DNA from: Hippopus hippopus | Lineage: Eukaryota > Mollusca > Bivalvia > Cardiida > Cardiidae | NCBI GenBank assembly: GCA_946811185.2 | Contig: OX328097.1 | Coordinates: 29,721,627 to 29,785,626, forward strand | Direction: 5' to 3' | DNA length: 64,000 nt | In this document: in pieces, positions 22,067-35,360 of the stretch | Layout: every line of letters begins with the position of its first letter | Position numbering within the stretch: position 1 is the stretch's first letter | The notes under the pieces: generated by a model | Seen by the model: the letters and a program-made list of their open reading frames with translations, nothing else | Databases searched by the model: none | Told to the model about the DNA's origin: nothing | Program-made: the position numbers and the translations under genes

Positions 22067-24001
22067 ACTGCTCTCGACAATTGCACTTTTTGTGGTCTGA
22101 TCTTGAAATCTAAACCGTCCAAATGCACTTTTGCTAACATTGTAAATTTATAACAGGCTGCACAAAACAAGCTGTTTGATCTTGGACCTAATCGATTCTA
22201 TACGTCGAAATTTATTTTGGTTAAAAAAATCTTTGATATTCACGGCAAAATCAACAAGTTGAATTCAGCAGAAAATTTGGCCTTTTGAGAGTACCTATTT
22301 AACACTAAATCAATCATACTCGCCTGAGTCTGACGGACCTGAAAGAAAAGGCTTTTGAAAACTTTGTTGGAAAGGGAGTAAATTTTCACCTGTTCCTACA
22401 ATGTTTTCTACCTTTTCAAAAACAGGCATTATCCGAGTTGCATTTAATTTGTTGTTAATTTGGTGGTTTCAAAGATTTCGTCATTTGGTAACAGGTTTAA
22501 GTATTGACGAGAAAATTTGCTTTAAGTGGCAGTTACATTACCAGTCCTATGGTTTTACGACCCTGAGAAAGAAAGCTTTCGAAAACACACGATAAAGAGA
22601 AAATACTTGCAATGGGCAATTTCTCATTTTCCCAAGGTATCGTATATAACATGTTATCTACGATCCCTGTTTTCCCACAATGTTTTCTAACCTTTCAGAA
22701 GCAAGTTTCATTATGTGCCGCATTTGTCGTTTGCAAGTGCTTTCAACTTGTTAATAAAAAAATCCTAATATATTTTGTCGTTTAGTAAATAGTTAATGGT
22801 TATATCTTGATTGGGTAACTGTCTTTTGTGTGTGTGGTTTGATGGTTTTGATTTGTATAATTTCCACTTCCTACGATTTTTAAAAGAAAAAAAGTTGGGA
22901 AGGCGGAGAAATAAAACTGGTATAGCACATAAAATAATTTCAACGACTGCTCAGAACCATTACAGTAAATGTACATGGTTTTATGCACACGAAAAGTTAC
23001 AGGTTCGGCATATGAAAAAGCGGAGAAAATGGTCTGTTCCGAATACTCCATGGACTGTGTGGCGCCGATTTGTATTGGTAACGCTTTTGCTTAATGAGTG
23101 ATGTTGCCTTTTCTTACAATGTCTACTACTTTTAATAGTTCTATTAAAATGTTTCCTTTTTGAGTGAGTCTAAAAGCTGCATACTTCGTTTTTCGGAAAA
23201 ACTTAGGTCTATCTATGCACTAAACTATATCTTTATACATAAAATTGGGTCCAGGCTATTATTATCACAAGTTTAAAAACACTGCCGATGCATTATATAT
23301 GCTTAATATTCTTTTCATTGCATCCGAAATGAAAAAAAAAAAAAAAAAAAATGTGCTCGAGACGCAACAGAAAGTTATGAAAAAGTTCATGTTAAAAACA
23401 TCATAACAGATCAGCACTTGTGAATTGATCCGATGCGACACTCTAGCGCCGCTTACATGCATGATAAAGATAAAAAGGTATTTCTTCCTCTAAAAAAGTT
23501 ATGTATGACGCAGACATGGTCGTTTCAACTAATCATCCGTAGATTTCACCAGCAAGCTGTGTTTCAAGCCAAGATACATGTAGATTATTCGTAATACCAG
23601 GTTGATTAAACACTATCTCTTGAAATTAATAAATAATGACTATGCAGCGGCTAACTTTTAAAGTCATTGGTAAAGGAGAAGTAGCTTGTATTATTCCCTT
23701 TTCCGTCTACATGCATAGTCTAAGTCAATTTTTATTTTTTATCCACTCTTTTAGCGGTTATGCTTTTTGCAGGTTGCGTCTTTTTAAAGATGGAAGAATC
23801 AACAACTAGTCCCTCACTGTTTAGGCTAATTCTTCCCATGAACAATTAAAATATTAAAGATGTTAAAAGGGAGAACATTTAAAATAAGGGAGAAACTGTT
23901 TGATTGATGTAAAAAAAAATGAGTAGTTTTGAAAAGTTGGAAACCAACTGCATGGTCGTCAGAAGTCGTATTTGTACAATAATAGCTTAAATTTGTTCTA
24001 C
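22067..24001. other. Gene A intron 3, no gene recognised
   Basis: It holds degenerate hairpin-MITE cores (around 22340-22430 and 22570-22710), a poly(A) run at about 23332-23350 and otherwise unremarkable AT-rich sequence. Short open frames have no features of real exons. Confidence 0.5.
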
Positions 24002-24210
24002 TTAACCCTTTACCAAACGACAAAATTTTAGACTTGTCAAAATTTAGATTATTTTCGTGACTAAAACGACGAAATTTGTCTCTAAAAGGATCAATTGCGA
24101 GAAAAGGTTTAAACGCAGGTAACCAGCATTTTCACCTTTTCTTACAATGTTTTCAAAAGCCCTTTACCTCAGCATCGTTAAATCTCGGGACTTTGTGGTA
24201 AAAGGTTTAA
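24002..24210. repeat. TTTACCAAACGAC hairpin MITE
   Basis: It begins TTAACCCTTTACCAAACGAC and ends GGTAAAAGGTTTAA, with a partly decayed core (GGTAACCAGCATTTTCACC). Confidence 0.7.
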
Positions 24211-25111
24211 TATTACCTTTTCCCACAGAGCAGTTTCAAAACGATGCCATTTCTTCGGGATTTTTCATAAGTCTATACAGGGGCTTACCTGTAAATGATA
24301 ATTATGCAGCAGCTAAATCGGTTAAGTCACCGATAAAGAAGAATTCGCCTCTTTTTTTTTTTTACCCTTTTCCCGCTATATTCATAGTCTGTGTCAATCT
24401 TAATCTATAAGATCTAGTATTGTCATTATTTTTACGGTTAATACTGTACAAGAGAAACTGATTGTGTGATGTAGAAAATATTGTTTGAAAAGTAGCAGAT
24501 AACCTGTAAAAAGTTAATGCGCCTGTTTCCATATTTTATCCTAAACAATCAACAGCAGGGTCGTTAAATGCCGTATTTGTACAGTCACAGGTTAAGTTTG
24601 TTATTTAAATCTTTACCCAAAGACAAAATTTCAGACTTGTTCAGAATGAAATAACTTTCTTTAGACAAATAAAACATGACTGAAACGATGTCGCCAAAAA
24701 AAAAAAACCTCCTGATACGGCATTAATTTCAAAAAGTTGAAGAGTGGAAAAAAAAAAAAAAAAAATAGCAAACATTCATTTTCTTATTTCAAATCTTAAT
24801 GATTGAAATTGGAAATAATCTCATAACTATCAAATTCTGGTCTTTTATTAGATAAATAAGATACATAATAAAATATCTTAGGGATACTGTCATGATCAAA
24901 CAACCCGGGTATAAATTCCAATTTATAATCATGTGGATACATGTATATCATAAACATAGCAGGGGGTTCGTTTGTAAATATAACATTACGTAACACAGTT
25001 AAGATACCCGGCTGGCTTATCTAACAGTAAGACTCGGCCAATATCGGCAAATTCCGGCATAATCCGAACGTTTACGGAAAAAGAAAAAAAATGGATAGTG
25101 GCATTCAAAAA

Positions 25112-25455
25112 CTGTAAAAAGGACCAAAAGTTTAATTCTTTAAATGACTCAAACTTACACCATTTGAAAGAGAAATGAATAAACTTAATGACTCCACTTG
25201 AGATAATTTTGACTTTTCAACACAAAGAAAGTAAATTAAACAAATATTACAGTTTTTGACTTCGGAAAATGCATTTTTCTTCTTTATTCTATATAAACCA
25301 TACCTACAATTTTCAAGTTAAAAAAGGACCAAAAGTTTCTTTTACGAAATTTTCAAAACTAAGTTCATTTGAAAGAGAATAAATTGAATTTTCTGACCTC
25401 ACTTGAGGTAATTTTCAATTCTGAAAATTGATGAAGTTATAAGCATTTATTTACC
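25112..25455 (+). repeat. Diverged direct repeat in gene A intron 3
   Basis: Two units of about 130 bp (25112-25235 and 25318-25450) share the order AAAGGACCAAAAGTTT, CATTTGAAAGAGAA, and a CTCACTTGAG-type block with TAATTTT. The function is unknown. Confidence 0.5.
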
Positions 25456-25552
25456 AAGGCCCTTCATAATTCTATATAAAAAAATACAGGTAAGATTGGC
25501 CGATATCGATTTTTACATGTCCGCGAAAGTTGGCTATGTCTATTTTAAACAG

Positions 25553-25949
25553 GTCCAGCACTACGAACACTGGCTCTTAGGCCTCCTGTATTGTATGGAG
25601 AACTTGACAGGCACACTTTTTTGTCCGTGGTTAAAATAGCCCGGACATTGGGACGCTACATCCGGATTGATTCCTCGGGCGGTCTCGTCCTACACGCTTA
25701 TGTAGGTAACGTAGCCTGGGCATTCATTTGTGCCGATAAAACGCTAATGAAGGAAGATGAAAACGCAATCAAAGCCTCTGGGAAAGCTTATTTTATCGCT
25801 GATGATACACCCAGGAAAGACATATTCGATTTTATAGATTCGTGTATGCTAGCTGCTGGGTCGAAGCCTTTTTCCGTTACTTTACCAGTGTGGTTCTTCA
25901 TTTATATTATACATATTTTAGTTTTCATTCTGTGGCCACTCAGACTTAG
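25553..25949 (+). pseudogene. Gene A exon 4, first fragment
   Basis: After the acceptor TTTAAACAG the frame is open and colinear with gene B exon 4. It encodes LRTLALRP, a YGELDR segment, the conserved SSGG and YVGN region, GKAYFIADDTPRK and the membrane segment FFIYIIHILVF. It is broken at 25950, where the terminus of a 5.3-kb TIR element begins. Read-through into the element adds about 45 unrelated residues before a stop at 26089-26091. Part of the following domain, present in gene B, is missing from all fragments. Confidence 0.85.
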
Positions 25950-28900
25950 CAGGGATCTTATATACAGGGATAGGAAACGCGGTATAACTTCCGGTTATTT
26001 ACTGTCTTCTTTCGAATTGACCGCAAAGGAAAATCAAAGCGTTGAGAACCCTGAAGTGGTATTTGTCAAGGAAGCCATTGTGTGGAATTGATAATTTGAA
26101 AGAAAAAGAAAAATATTATTCAAATATTGGCTTGAAAGTCAACCTACTAAGCAAATGAATACCTATTTTTGGTTGAAGGGAGAGTACTCATGACAAAGTT
26201 AGGATTATTTGTGTGTATTGATGGTCTCCCTTTGATCATTCAGGAGAACTCATGAGTAATGTCCCTTGACAGTAGGATGCATGATGGATAGAGAGAGAAA
26301 CCATGTGAATATATCGAAAAAATTTAAGTTTGTACCTGAAAACTATGATTTTGAAATATCTTTGGCCATCAATATCTAATTCCCAACATTACAATCAATT
26401 ATTTCGATCTATAAATATTCATGCCCAATCAAATGGAGTAGCGCGCAATCATTGGATGAACAAGCCATGGGACGAATTGGTTTTGGAACGAAAAATCCCA
26501 GGACCAAGTTATCGGTAGACAAATTTTGTATCATTGCGCCAATAGAAGGCTATGAGCGAGTGAAGCTATTTTCAATCAAAAATTAGTATTTCCACGATCG
26601 ATGGCCTCACCTAGTGTATTTTAATATGCCATTTCCAATTACATGTCTGAATGCTACCGAAAAACTCATTTGCCTTAGAAAAATTGAGTTTAATTGGGTT
26701 TATTTCCTTCGGCTTTGGACAAAATACGATACATGGTCTTCAAAATTCAATATTGAACTCAAAGTGGTATTGTATTCGACAAATACCACAAAAACGGCGG
26801 CCATCTTAAATTTCGGCATACGACAGTCACTGTTTTAATCAACGTTTTGCTTGGTTATCCCATACGTCCTTCTCAACAGGTAAGTTTCCGAATATTTACA
26901 TGCTTAGAATATATGTAACATCAATTTTTTCGGAGATTTTGTTTTATATGCTTATTTTGGCGTTAAAAAATCATGACCTAATCATGTTTGCCCCGTAGGG
27001 GATGTTCGGCAGGAGGATTTAGTGACGTGCAAAAGTACTTTTTAAGTACATAAAGTAGCCTCCAAATAGCAACATGTTGGTAAAAATCACGAGATAGAGT
27101 ACATCTCCTTGTATTAAAGCCAATTTTGTGCTGATTTTCGATTCCTAAGTTAGATAATTATGGGCTCAAAACTGGGCTATTTTCGGTATTTCATCACAAA
27201 ATGGCGGACCAATGTGGTGAATTTGGCGGGACCCTAGTGATAGTTGTAGCATTCTCAATTTATTTTTAGAAATAAATTTGTTCAGATTTTGACATATTTA
27301 TAAGCAGTAAGTATTTCTTTTTGTTTTTAAATCAAATCTAGTGATTTTCGATGCCAAGGTTGGATAACTGTGGGCTCAAAAACTTGACTATTTTCGGTCT
27401 TAATTGCAAGACGGCAGCCTAAAAAGGGGTTATTTCAGTAAAGGTGGAAGCGCAGTACCGCACATTAGTCAAAAATGATTGGATCTCTGATAGTTGGCCA
27501 TATCCTGAACAAATTCTCATTATAGTCTAACCATGTGAAAATAAAACCATATTTTGCAACGTAACTGAAGAGTTAAAATGTTACGTTTTGTAAAAAGGAG
27601 AAATTTGAAATTCAGTTGGTTCTATATTTTTTTTCCAGATATGTATTGTAAGAGCACAAACGCTTCAAAACATGGTTTCAAGAGCTGTCAACATACTGTT
27701 GTGATGCATCCTGTGAACAAAAGAATGACATTGAAGATGGTTTTGTAATTCTGCATAAAGTGTGCTAGTATAAACTGAAGCTGGGCTTGAAAACTTGGAA
27801 TATTAAAGACCAAATCAGCTGTGAACTGTACAAACCTGCAAGAAAAATGCTAAAGTGAAATTAATGTATTTGAATATGAAAGCTGTGAGCTTCTTCTATC
27901 ACCAAAGTATATTTAGTATGTATAGCTCAATAAGCCAATAGAAGTATGGAGTTATTTAATTATCTGTGACAAATGCTAGTGTTCCTGAATCCTAAGTTTT
28001 CACTAACCTGGGGAATATCCATACTTCCGAAAACATTGTGAACAAAGAAGAAACTAGCGGTACGTACATGTCACATTTTCTCATTTCCCCAGGAAAAACA
28101 AGTCTCCTCATTTCAGTTGCATTTCATTTGTCGTCTGCAAATGCTTTCAAATTAGACATGTCCAAAATTTTGTAATCTTGCAAAAAGTTAAGGATGGAAC
28201 CTTGCTCAATTTGCAATGTTTCACAACATTTTAGTTGTATTATAGCAGCCATTATACTTATCTATTTGTTTTTTGAATTTGCACAACTGTCTGCACAAGC
28301 TGCGTGTTGCTTTTCCTCATCAACATATTTTTTGAGGGAGAGAAGTATGTATCTGTGTTGTGCAAAATTCTCTGAGAATCATGATGTTGGTTTCCCACTA
28401 CTCACACTATTGTCATAAAACACTAAAAGTACATGTATTAAATTTGACATACTTTTGGTTTCTTCAAACAACACAGTACATTCAGTATCTACAGTCTTAT
28501 AAGCCACTTGTGGTAAGGAGTTATTTAATAATCTGTGACAGATGCCAGTATTCCTGAATCCTAAGTTTTCACTACCATGGGAAATATTTACACATCTGAA
28601 AACATTGTGGGAAAAGAAGAAAATGTTGGCAAGCATGTTCTCATTTTCTCAGCAAAGACACAAGTGACACATTTCATTTCTTGTCTGCAAATAATTCCAA
28701 ATCAGACAAGTCTCAAATTTTGTTGTCTGGCAAAGTGTTCCTGAAGGTTGGTTGCTTTCAACATTTTGCAATTGTATCACAGCAGACAATGCAGCTATCC
28801 ATATTCCATGTATTACTAGAGTTGGGAATGTTTCTACTTGAAAATCTGTTGAGGGAGAAAAGTATATTTTGGGTGTTTGTATGAGATACACCAGGATTAT

Positions 28901-31229
28901 AATGATAGTTTAATATACCAATAGTATCTCATACACACAATACTTTTACCATCATCATTAACTGCAACTTGCCACAGTGAAAAAGTTTTAGGAGATAAAA
29001 GTCTACATTCAATGAAAAAAGCATTTGCGGAAGCAACCAACCATTTGCATGTTACATTTTATCGCAAAAAGATTGGTCCTTGTGTCATACTGTTTTCCAA
29101 AGATTTCTATAGTGGATTTATGTAAAATCAAATTTATTAGGCATTAAGTTAAAACTTGCTAAAGGAACACAGTTTTCAGCTCCATTTAATTTTGTAACAC
29201 ACATGTAGCTCAATATTCATGGCTGCCTTGATGTTTTTAGTGAGAAATTTTAAAATATCAATTTCAACATAAACTTTCTGTGTACAGTGTAAATTTTTTT
29301 GAAAATTTAAAAAATGAAAAACATCTGAAGGAAAGGCAAAAACATTATATTTTTAATAGCACAGAAATCATTTTGAAAAGAATTGATCACTGGCTGCAAC
29401 TGGTCTTTTACAAATGTTTTCCAATGCTGTCCACTGTATGAGGAGCGAAAAGTCAAATTTGTACAAAGTCCTACACAACTTATACTGTTTTCAAATTGGT
29501 CCATAATCAAAGCTTTCAAAGTTATTAGATAACCTTAAGTTCTCTGACACAGAATAAAAAACCATTATTAAAGAAGGAAAAATTGCTTGTCAAAAGCAAC
29601 TTTTACTTTGCCACACTGTTTCTCTTTTTGAAACAACATAGAAGTAGACTTGTACAAAGTGAGAGTATTTACAGACAACAATTGAAATGCGACTCAAATT
29701 ATGGAATTTGTCAATGATATAATTGAAAGCATTTGGGGAAAAGGAGAGAATGTTGGTAACCAGCATTTTCTCCTTTTCCTACAATGTTTCCAAAAGGCTT
29801 CTTTCTCTTGGTCATCAGAACTCGGGGTTGTGTGGCAAAGGGATAATTGCAGATTTATCTTTTTTTTTCTAATAATTATACTACTGACTATTTTTTACCA
29901 AAGAACAATTTTTTAGGGGCCTTTGGAATCCCCAATTGAAAGTATTAGCAAACGACAACTGAAAGTAGATTCAAACGATTGGATTTTTTTTCCATGGTAT
30001 TGAACATTGCGGATAAAAATGCTGAAAACAGGTACATGTGCTAGGCTAGCATTTTGTTCTTTTCCCACAATATTTTCAAAAAGCTTTAAATATTCCGAAG
30101 TCATCAAACACACAAGGTTGTAAGGTACACAGGTTAATTCGAAATGATGCAATTGTGAAGGCCACTGGTGTATGTAATTGATTCCAATGTATAAAAGTAG
30201 GAAGAGAGTTGCAGACAGGTCCTCACACTTCATGAGCCTACTTTTTCAGAAAGTTCACTAATTCTTTCCATTTTGCAGGAAATTCTCCTTTTTTTCTGTC
30301 AAAGACAGTGATTTAAGAGTAGCTGCAAGCTGAACTGAAAATGTACTGGAAGGTCCATTTAATGGGCAGTGAAGGCAATTTTCTGGTTCTATATGCCCTT
30401 TGTGTAGTTTGCTATTGAAAAATGGGTATATAACTATTAACAGATCTCTGTGTTTACCGGCCTAATACATTGTACTACATACAAGTGAAATTTCTGTCAC
30501 TCCTGATAACATGAGAAGCTTTTGACCTGACCAAATTGAAACATTTGGAGAAGAAAATCAGAAAATAAATATTTAATTTCAATGATGCGTATTGTCTATA
30601 AACAGAAGAGGACACTACTGACAGTAGATGTGTCATGACAGATACACAACTTGATATATCCCACTTGTGATCATGTCAAATACAGGGAGTGGACAAAAGC
30701 AGTCCACTTCCGAAACGTTAGACGGACTTAATCCTTCAACAGGCGACGTGTGCTTTTACCGAATTGTTTGCAATAGATATCCACTGCAGAAATATCAAAA
30801 TATTTTAAGTTACTACGAAAAAGAGGGTCGTTTCGGTAATGGGTCGTTTTGGCACCAGGCCGTTTTGATCTCCATTCACAATTTACACTTCGTGTTAAAT
30901 CAAGACTAACAACATGACCTGTATATCTGAAACGCCCAATTAGTCGATACTTTAAATTTTCCAGATAAAAAAATAACACTTTAACTGAAAAAAACAATAA
31001 TAGAAAAACATTGACATAAACATTGAAACGCATTTCATACTAAACGCTTCTTTGGCGGATATAAAAATTGTCGGAATCGGCAAGGAATTATATTATCTGA
31101 AAGGAAGATAATAACTCGCAAGGAACGACAACGGATTATTGGACGCCGTACAGGTAAGTCAGTGAAAAATCGATAATTGGTCTTAACTCCAGTTGCGTTG
31201 CCTATATATATGTGTATATACGATCCCTG
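25950..31229 (+). mobile_element. Large TIR element, copy 2 (5.3 kb), inserted in gene A exon 4
   Basis: The terminal inverted repeats are CAGGGATCTTATATACAG on the left and the complement of CAGGGATCGTATATACA on the right, the same as copy 1. It carries about 0.9 kb (25968-26884) that copy 1 lacks. This segment ends in a strong splice-donor sequence (CAG|GTAAGT at 26880), and another ACAG|GTAAGT lies near the right end (about 31150; also near 13612 in copy 1). From 26885 the copies are nearly identical apart from scattered substitutions and small indels. No intact transposase is recognisable. Host coding sequence resumes at about 31230. Confidence 0.85.
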
Positions 31230-31296
31230 GCCATAGTAAGGCTACAAAAATGTTGAACTATCGACCGCTTTTTACGGCCGCACAAGCTAAAACAAG
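31230..31296 (+). pseudogene. Gene A exon 4, second fragment
   Basis: It encodes KATKMLNYRPLFTAAQAKT, matching the KATNMLNYRPIFTAEQAKT stretch of gene B near its C-terminus. About 60 bp that precede this in gene B are missing. It breaks at 31296, where a further insertion begins. Confidence 0.8.
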
Positions 31297-31923
31297 ACAA
31301 ATTTATGATGCATAGCATCATAGAAGCCGCACTCTTTTGGTGGACAAGTTCAGAAATATTGACTCTCTTGAGAAATTGTGATTACATTTTTTGTATCTGT
31401 TTTTACCCCCACCCCCCACCAGCGGAAAATCATGACAAATGGTACTAAAATTCAAGGAAAAAAGAAACAGAAAATAATATGTACGTGTATTCTAATTCTT
31501 AAATAAATTTAGAGAGGAATCTTAAATAATCTTGTTGATATATTATTATTATAAAGTGATGTTTATTTGGGGGGGGGGGGAAAAACGTAAAAGCATCGAA
31601 ATTTTTAAATTTCTACTCGAAATTTGAAAATGGAGAAATTGCGCATTCAAATACAGCATTTTCCATTTATTTAATGATTTTAGAAAGGAAACTTCTATAG
31701 CGGCATTAAAGGCAATACTACAGAATTATTTAAGTTACCAATTATTCAAAGTGATAATAAGATCGTTATTCACATATGATGTTTACATGTATTTACAATT
31801 CTTATCAGTGATCTCTTCTTTGTGTTTCTTTTTTTTTTTTTTACAATAAAAAAGAAAAAAAAAAAAAAAAAGGAAAGAAAAAAAAAAAAAAAAAAAAAAA
31901 AAAAGAAAAAGAAAAGAAAATAT

Positions 31924-32101
31924 TCAACAACTTTTTTCTAAAAGATGATCTTCTTGCTTGTCAAAAAGTATCTTAGCATGCTTGTAACACAGTGAATCTT
32001 TACATTTCTTCTCTAAAAACAAAAACTTTTGAATGGCATCTCCAAAATTATTCTGATCATAGCCTGCACAGTTGGCACAAACCATGTTTCTTTTATTCCT
32101 G
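31924..32101 (-). CDS. Possible terminal exon of an unidentified gene
   Basis: On the minus strand a pyrimidine/GT-rich stretch ending GCCATTTCAG (acceptor, about 32102) is followed by an open stretch to a stop at 31924-31926. The predicted peptide of about 58 residues contains CANC, a KKCKDSLC segment and a Lys/Glu-rich end. I do not recognise it. It lies inside the 2.1-kb insertion, so it could belong to that element or be chance. Confidence 0.25.
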
Positions 32102-32764
32102 AAATGGCAGACACATACACACACAAACATTTTTTAAGTCTTGAAAGATCTGGATCTATTCAACCAAAACATAATAACTATTACTATAAATATTTCGTTT
32201 AATAAACAGTAGTTTGAACCATTTTCTGCATAGGCCTTGTACAAACCTAGTGTAAAACTTCTAATGTAAATTTCAAGAGCTATTCTAAACCTTTGACCAG
32301 CAGCGACGTAAAAAGTTGTATAATTACAGTAATAGGTTCTGTAATAAATTTAACCCTTCGACTACACAACGAAATAAATACACTGAGTAAGGAAAACAAA
32401 CACGATTTTCTTTCATGTTTACGAAATATCTTATAGAATATTAAAAAAAATATTACACGGGCTATGTGCTGTCTGATCTTCATCTATTTCCGTCATTTTC
32501 GAGCAGCTTCAACCCTTATCTAGAGCACCAGGCACCACCATGATAATTACTGTAGTCAATGTACATCACGATCCATACGTCATATTTCAAACAGGCCTGG
32601 TTTCAAGGGTTCTGTAGATCAGGACCATACCGTACAGCACGTACAGTCTGATCATAACAGCTTCGACACACAATACAGTAAATGCTAAATTTTGCAGGTC
32701 TCATAAGATAGATGTTTCGTGTAACAAAAATCCATTGGGCTAATGTGTAGACCAAGGGAAGAAA

Positions 32765-32878
32765 AAGGGTTATCTTTTCCGCAAGTATTCTATAAATAGC
32801 TGATGTAGACGCCTCTTGTGTAGGGTTATCTTTTCCGCAAGTATTCTATAAATAGCTGATGTAGACGCCTCTTGTGTA
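32765..32878 (+). repeat. 56-bp tandem duplication
   Basis: Two apparently identical copies in a row start GGGTTATCTTTTCCGCAAG and include TATAAATAGCTGATG. Each carries a TATAAATA box-like sequence. Confidence 0.85.
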
Positions 32879-33411
32879 GGGAGGTAACCAGTCTATACCT
32901 TGATCAAAGGTTAACCGCCGTTTTATCCTTTACAAATTAAGATAGGACGAAAAACTTGTACATAAAATTGCTTCTGATTATCATATTCTAGGATTCTCTC
33001 TATATCATAATCATCATTATTTTGTTTTGTAAAAAAGTAGACAAATGCGAAAACCATTGAGAGATGTGAAAGCTTGTGATAAACCGAAAGCATGACGACT
33101 TCGTTTGGGGAAATGGAAGGAATCCTATATGTTTGAAAACTTCGGGGGACTAGCCAATTAAAGGATATTTATCTTTCTGTATTTTTTATTGTTATTTGGG
33201 AATGAACTATATATTGCAAGAAAACCAGGTTTGAATTTCATGTAGGTCTGTTGGAATACTTAAGAAAGAGTCATGTGGAGTAATTCTGTCACAACAACAC
33301 AACATTATTAGAAATTTTACAAAAATTATCACCTATCGAATAATTACTGATCATCTACATGGTAAATAGTTTTGGTACATTCCTACTGAAAGCCGCTTTC
33401 GAGCGGCTTCC

Positions 33412-33472
33412 AACAAGGACTGTTGAATATCTGAAACATGTACTACAAAGGCCAAATTTGAAAGCAAACTGA
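33412..33472 (+). pseudogene. Gene A exon 4, last fragment with stop
   Basis: It encodes TVEYLKHVLQRPNLKAN followed by TGA, matching the C-terminus of gene B (TVEYLKQALQRPHLKAH). The sequence downstream also aligns with the region after gene B, which confirms the displaced gene end. Confidence 0.85.
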
Positions 33473-33624
33473 TTGGTGCACTAGCTTGTAATCAAATTCC
33501 TGGCGTCGATTGTACGTGTGATAACAAGACATATTGTATGTAACTGGAACGAATGTTTTGAAATTTGTCTAATATGTTGTCTTTTACTGTGCTTCAACAC
33601 AAGACAATAGACATGCAACAGAGC

Positions 33625-33921
33625 GAAATGCATTTGCTTTGTGAAAAGAGGGTTTAATGTATCTGCAAAAAGGGTATCAATTCAGGTCAGCCTGCGCATT
33701 CGCACAGCCAGACCTGTGTCGAAACTTTTTGCTTTGGTAAATTTGCTGCATCTCCAAGGACCATTCTACCTGGTAAATTTGCTCCTTCTCCAAAGACCAT
33801 TCCACCACATGATTCGGCAGGTTGTTGGAGGAAATGGATTTCACGGATCAATTATTATGTGATGACTAGATAGCTATAATACACCAAGGAGATGCATTAA
33901 ACCCCTTTTGCCAGATGTTTA
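33625..33921 (+). repeat. GAGCCATGCTCTG MITE
   Basis: It has the family order: TTGTGAAAAGAGGGTTTAATG, CTCCAAGGACCATTCTACC (partly duplicated internally), ATGGATTTCACGGATC and GATGCATTAAACCCCTTTTG. Confidence 0.65.
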
Positions 33922-34805
33922 GGCCCTGTATAAGTAAAGCAAACACATTTAAACCTATTTCCAAGCGCTGACTTTCTATCATATTTATTATGCATACATG
34001 TACACGTTCTTATTTTTTGTTTTTGTTCGTAAATTTCCAGAAAAAGGAGGCCATTAGTCACAGCCTTTGTTATGAAAATAGATTGTTTACTTACAACCGA
34101 TAATTTTTGGTAAGCCTGACTCAGCTTGGTTAATTTTTGAGATTGTTGCAGATTTTGATGACATCAAATTCTTGTAGTGCCATTAAAACAAATATAGACC
34201 GGTAAGATCTGATATAAGTATTGCATTTAAGTAAAAATTACAGATAAAAATGTTAGTAAGGAAGCCATTAGCGAACTTAGTAGGTTTTGGTGGACGACTT
34301 TAAAAAAAGTACCTCAAGAGCCAACGAATTTCATATTCTTTTATCACATTACTGTGTGTTCAGAATTATAGTTCATGGTATGATAAGACATAAAACCCGC
34401 ATGTACTTTGTACTGAAATTCACAATGTTTTAGAAATGAAGCGTATGATGACAGAGCTACTACTTGTTCCGGAGTGTATGCTTATCTAAAACGTGTGAAA
34501 GATAAGAAAATTCGCAATGGCTGTACAACAATGAAAACAAGGATAGCTGTTCTGCAATACCCACGTTTTACCTTAAAACTTTTGAGAGCTTGTAGTCAGA
34601 CCGTTTGTCTCCTGTAGATGATAAATTAATATTGTAAGGAATGTTAATAAAGTTGGCGGTGATTATATATGTATTTTAGTAATAAAAAGTATCGAAGTTT
34701 AAAGCTGTGATAGGGGACCTCAAAACAGACAAGTAATAGACTTTGAGTCTGCACAGAAAGTCTCCCTCCTATGGATTATTTCCGCCGGATTCATTCCTTT
34801 CCCAC

Positions 34806-35013
34806 CGTTTAACAATACTTCGAATGACTCGTCCATATTGAAAGCGTTTGCAGACGACAAAGTGAATGTGGCTCAAATGATAGAAATAGCATGTGATATG
34901 GTAGAAAATTTTGTGGTGATAGGAGAAAATGCTCGTTTCCAGCGTTTCATCCTTTTCCCAAAATGTTTTCATATACCGTCTTTCCGAGGGTCGCTCAAGC
35001 ATGTGACGGGTTG
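34806..35013. repeat. Hairpin MITE, diverged
   Basis: It contains the family blocks ATTGAAAGCGTTTGCAGACG, GTAGAAAATTTTGTGG, GGAGAAAATGCTCG and CCAAAATGTTTTC. Confidence 0.55.
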
Positions 35014-35124
35014 GTTGAAGGTGGTGATAGGATACATTGGTAGATAGCAGAAGCAAGAGGGAGACTGAAAGATGGAGAGAAAAGAAGAGTTTTGTTATTA
35101 CATTAAGAAGTATAAAAACAAAAT

Positions 35125-35360
35125 TGAGTCATGCTCTGTGTAAATGTTGTCTGCAAAATGTATCGACCAGGTCGGCGCGCGCATTCCGCGCAGGCTGTCA
35201 GACTTGGGTCGAAACCTTTGCCATTGTTGAATTTTCTGTGTGTATAAGGAACATTATACATTTCATGATTCAGCTTTTTCCCCGACAAAATAAATCCATA
35301 AAATGCGACGACTTGCTTGGTATGAAAAATTATATCGTGTCAAATCACCTTTCCCTAGTG
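35125..35360 (+). repeat. GAGCCATGCTCTG MITE, diverged
   Basis: It begins GAGTCATGCTCTGTG and contains TATCGACCAGGTCGGC and the GACTTGCTTGGTA block. A homologous copy lies at 49950-50460 in the duplicated locus. Confidence 0.6.

Larger units (their letters stand above)
31297..33411. mobile_element. 2.1-kb insertion in gene A exon 4
   Basis: Gene-A coding sequence stops at AACAAG (31291-31296) and resumes at AACAAG (33412-33417), giving a possible 6-bp target-site duplication. The ends are not clear inverted repeats. The left carries a palindrome around TATGATGCATAGCATCATA, and the right ends in a small hairpin, AAGCCGC-TTTCGA-GCGGCTT. The interior has poly(A) and poly(G) runs (31570-31582, 31835-31918), a 56-bp tandem duplication, and one exon-like segment on the minus strand. 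The class is unknown. Confidence 0.55.
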
